Assembly (NCBI GenBank): GCA_003505715.1
Contig: DNXU01000495.1
Span: 4,696-10,859, forward strand
Direction of reading: 5' to 3'
DNA: 6,164 bases
Origin: Cyanobacteria bacterium UBA8803
GTDB taxonomy: Bacteria > Cyanobacteriota > Cyanobacteriia > Cyanobacteriales > Coleofasciculaceae
Position 1 is the stretch's first letter; every line of letters begins with the position of its first letter. Below are positions 4,623 to 6,164 of this stretch, piece by piece. The translations under genes were made by a program, and so were the position numbers. Under the pieces are notes generated by a model. It was not told the origin of the DNA, made no database searches, and worked only from the letters and a program-made list of their open reading frames with translations.

Positions 4623-6164
4623 ATGCCCAGCGCTCATAGTGGCAGCCAGAAAACCCGCCGTGTAGTTGTCATTGGTGCAGGAATTGGCGGTCTAACCGCT
4701 GGAGCCTTACTTGCTCGTCGCGGTTACCGAGTATTAGTTCTCGACCAAGCCTTAGTACCGGGAGGATGCGCCTCCACCTTCCAGCGTCGGGGATTTACCT
4801 TCGATGTCGGTGCCACCCAAGTTGCTGGTTTAGAACCCGGTGGCATTCACCAGCGGATTTTTGATGAGCTAGAGATTGACCTACCCGCCGCTACCCCCTG
4901 CGACCCTGCTTGTGCCGTATTTCTGCCCAACGAAACCGAACCCATTAACGTTTGGCGCGATCCAGAACGATGGCAAGCAGAGAGGCAGAGGCAGTTCCCT
5001 GGTAGCGAACCATTTTGGCAACTGATGGCAACTCTGTTCCAGGCAAGTTGGAAATTTCAATCCCGCGATCCCGTACTGCCTCCCCGCAATCTCTGGGACT
5101 TGTGGCAGCTCACATCAGCAGTGCGCCCAGATACCTTAATTACCTTACCCTTCACCTTCATGACCGTGGGGGATGCACTGCACAGATACGGACTCTATGA
5201 AGATCGACGTTTGAGAACCTTTCTCGATTTGCAGCTGAAGCTTTATTCCCAGGTAGACGCTGATGAAACCGCATTACTTTACGCGGCAACCGCTCTGGGA
5301 GTTTCCCAAGAACCCCAGGGGTTATTTCATCTCCAGGGCAGTATGCAGACACTCAGCGATGCTCTAGTTGAAGCCATAGAAAAATACGGTGGCAAACTGT
5401 TGATGCGCCACAGGGTTGAACGTATTGATCTATCAGACGGTAAAACCCTGGGCGTAACAGTTCGCAATCAGAAAACTGGCGAAACTTGGCAGGAAAGTAC
5501 AGATGAAATAGTTGCCAACGTTACCGTGCAAAATCTCGTCCAGTTATTAGGTTCACAATCCCCACCAGGCTATAAGCGTCGGGTAGATAACCTGCCACCC
5601 GCATCGGGCGCTTTTGTCATCTATCTCGGTGTTGACCAAAGCGCCATTCCCCCAGATTGCCCGCCTCACCTCCAGTTCCTTTATGACTACAATGAGCCAA
5701 TTGGGGAAAATAATTCTCTGTTCGTCTCCGTTAGCAAACCAGGAGATGGTCGTGCCCCACAAGGCCAAGCCACTATTATCGCTTCCTCTTTTACCAATCC
5801 TCAGCTATGGTGGCAGGGTGAAAAAGAGGAGTACGATCGCTTAAAACAGCACTATACCCAAGAAGCGATCGCTCGTCTCAACCACTACTTTTACTTAAAG
5901 CCCGAAACCATCATCCACCAAGAAACTGCCACACCTCGCACCTTTGCTCATTACACCGGACGCGATCGAGGCATTGTGGGAGGTATCGGGCAGCGCATAC
6001 CAACCTTTGGCCCCTTTGGCTTTGCCACTCGTACCCCCATTAAGCATCTCTGGTTAGTAGGAGACTCCACTCACCCAGGAGAAGGCACTGCTGGTGTCAG
6101 TTATTCTGCCCTTACTGCTGTCCGACAAATTGAAAATTGCTCTATGGTTGAGCGAAGTCGAAAC
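4623..6164 (+). CDS. crtD: Carotenoid C-3',4' desaturase (CrtD type), 3' end at window edge
   Basis: The frame from ATG 4623 runs 514 codons to the last base without a stop. CrtD of cyanobacteria introduces the C-3',4' double bond in monocyclic carotenoids on the way to myxoxanthophyll, and acts at membranes. The N-terminal FAD-binding Rossmann fold reads VVVIGAGIGGLTAG at 14-27, with GxGxxG at 18-23 and an acidic residue D41 ending the second strand. PGGCASTF (46-53) and GFTFDVGATQVAGLEPGG (57-74) follow; the latter favours CrtD over the related isomerase CrtISO. The C-terminal flavin-binding signature is at 476-496, with GDSTHPGEG at 480-488. Since that signature normally lies close to the end, the protein is nearly complete. 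The last residues, after about 505, come from a sequence that looks like a dispersed repeat. The Shine-Dalgarno is weak. CrtO or a related carotene oxidoreductase is a less likely alternative. Confidence 0.92.
   Translation, partial: MPSAHSGSQKTRRVVVIGAGIGGLTAGALLARRGYRVLVLDQALVPGGCASTFQRRGFTFDVGATQVAGLEPGGIHQRIFDELEIDLPAATPCDPACAVFLPNETEPINVWRDPERWQAERQRQFPGSEPFWQLMATLFQASWKFQSRDPVLPPRNLWDLWQLTSAVRPDTLITLPFTFMTVGDALHRYGLYEDRRLRTFLDLQLKLYSQVDADETALLYAATALGVSQEPQGLFHLQGSMQTLSDALVEAIEKYGGKLLMRHRVERIDLSDGKTLGVTVRNQKTGETWQESTDEIVANVTVQNLVQLLGSQSPPGYKRRVDNLPPASGAFVIYLGVDQSAIPPDCPPHLQFLYDYNEPIGENNSLFVSVSKPGDGRAPQGQATIIASSFTNPQLWWQGEKEEYDRLKQHYTQEAIARLNHYFYLKPETIIHQETATPRTFAHYTGRDRGIVGGIGQRIPTFGPFGFATRTPIKHLWLVGDSTHPGEGTAGVSYSALTAVRQIENCSMVERSRN
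6146..6164 (+). repeat. Probable dispersed repeat at the crtD 3' end (partial)
   Basis: The last 19 bases, GGTTGAGCGAAGTCGAAAC, match a string that I recall as recurrent in cyanobacterial spacers. It is still in the crtD reading frame (encoding VERSRN) and is cut by the window edge. This identification rests on memory, not on a second copy in the window. Confidence 0.4.

Noticed and set aside
5015..5844. Four short open frames of 61-76 codons on both strands within crtD
   Set aside because: All lie inside the crtD frame, which carries conserved family motifs throughout; none has motifs of its own or a ribosome binding site.

Overview
The window looks like cyanobacterial chromosome. Five complete copies of the octamer GCGATCGC (HIP1) occur in 6.2 kb, the spacers carry heptanucleotide tandem repeats of the type known from filamentous cyanobacteria, most genes lack a strong Shine-Dalgarno sequence, and the last gene is a CrtD-type carotenoid desaturase of the kind cyanobacteria use for myxoxanthophyll. 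A filamentous lineage is plausible, but genus cannot be read from this sequence.

Layout, left to right. (1) 1-148, minus: N-terminal 49 residues of a lipoprotein; the rest lies outside the window. (2) 149-473: spacer holding a heptad-repeat foldback just beyond the dxr stop. (3) 474-1670, minus: complete dxr, the first committed enzyme of the MEP isoprenoid pathway, with a GTG start. (4) 1671-2130: a 460-bp non-coding spacer unusually rich in repeats, with a 149-bp foldback element, a second related repeat unit, local hairpins and two heptad arrays. (5) 2131-3009, minus: fructosamine kinase family protein. (6) 3027-4376, minus: M16 zinc peptidase, immediately upstream of the kinase and probably co-transcribed with it. 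(7) 4377-4622: divergent promoter spacer. (8) 4623-6164, plus: crtD, open to the window edge and essentially full length.

How the genes relate. dxr makes the isoprenoid precursors from which carotenoids derive, and CrtD acts late in carotenoid modification, so two ends of one metabolic route sit in this window, although they are on opposite strands and separated by two unrelated genes. The peptidase and kinase pair could be a small protein-maintenance operon (proteolysis plus repair of glycated amines); that is inference from adjacency and family roles.

The coding regions are ordinary cyanobacterial housekeeping and pigment genes. I see no defence system, CRISPR array, transposase or phage gene. 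The most unusual signal is the non-coding repeat cluster at 1781-2128.
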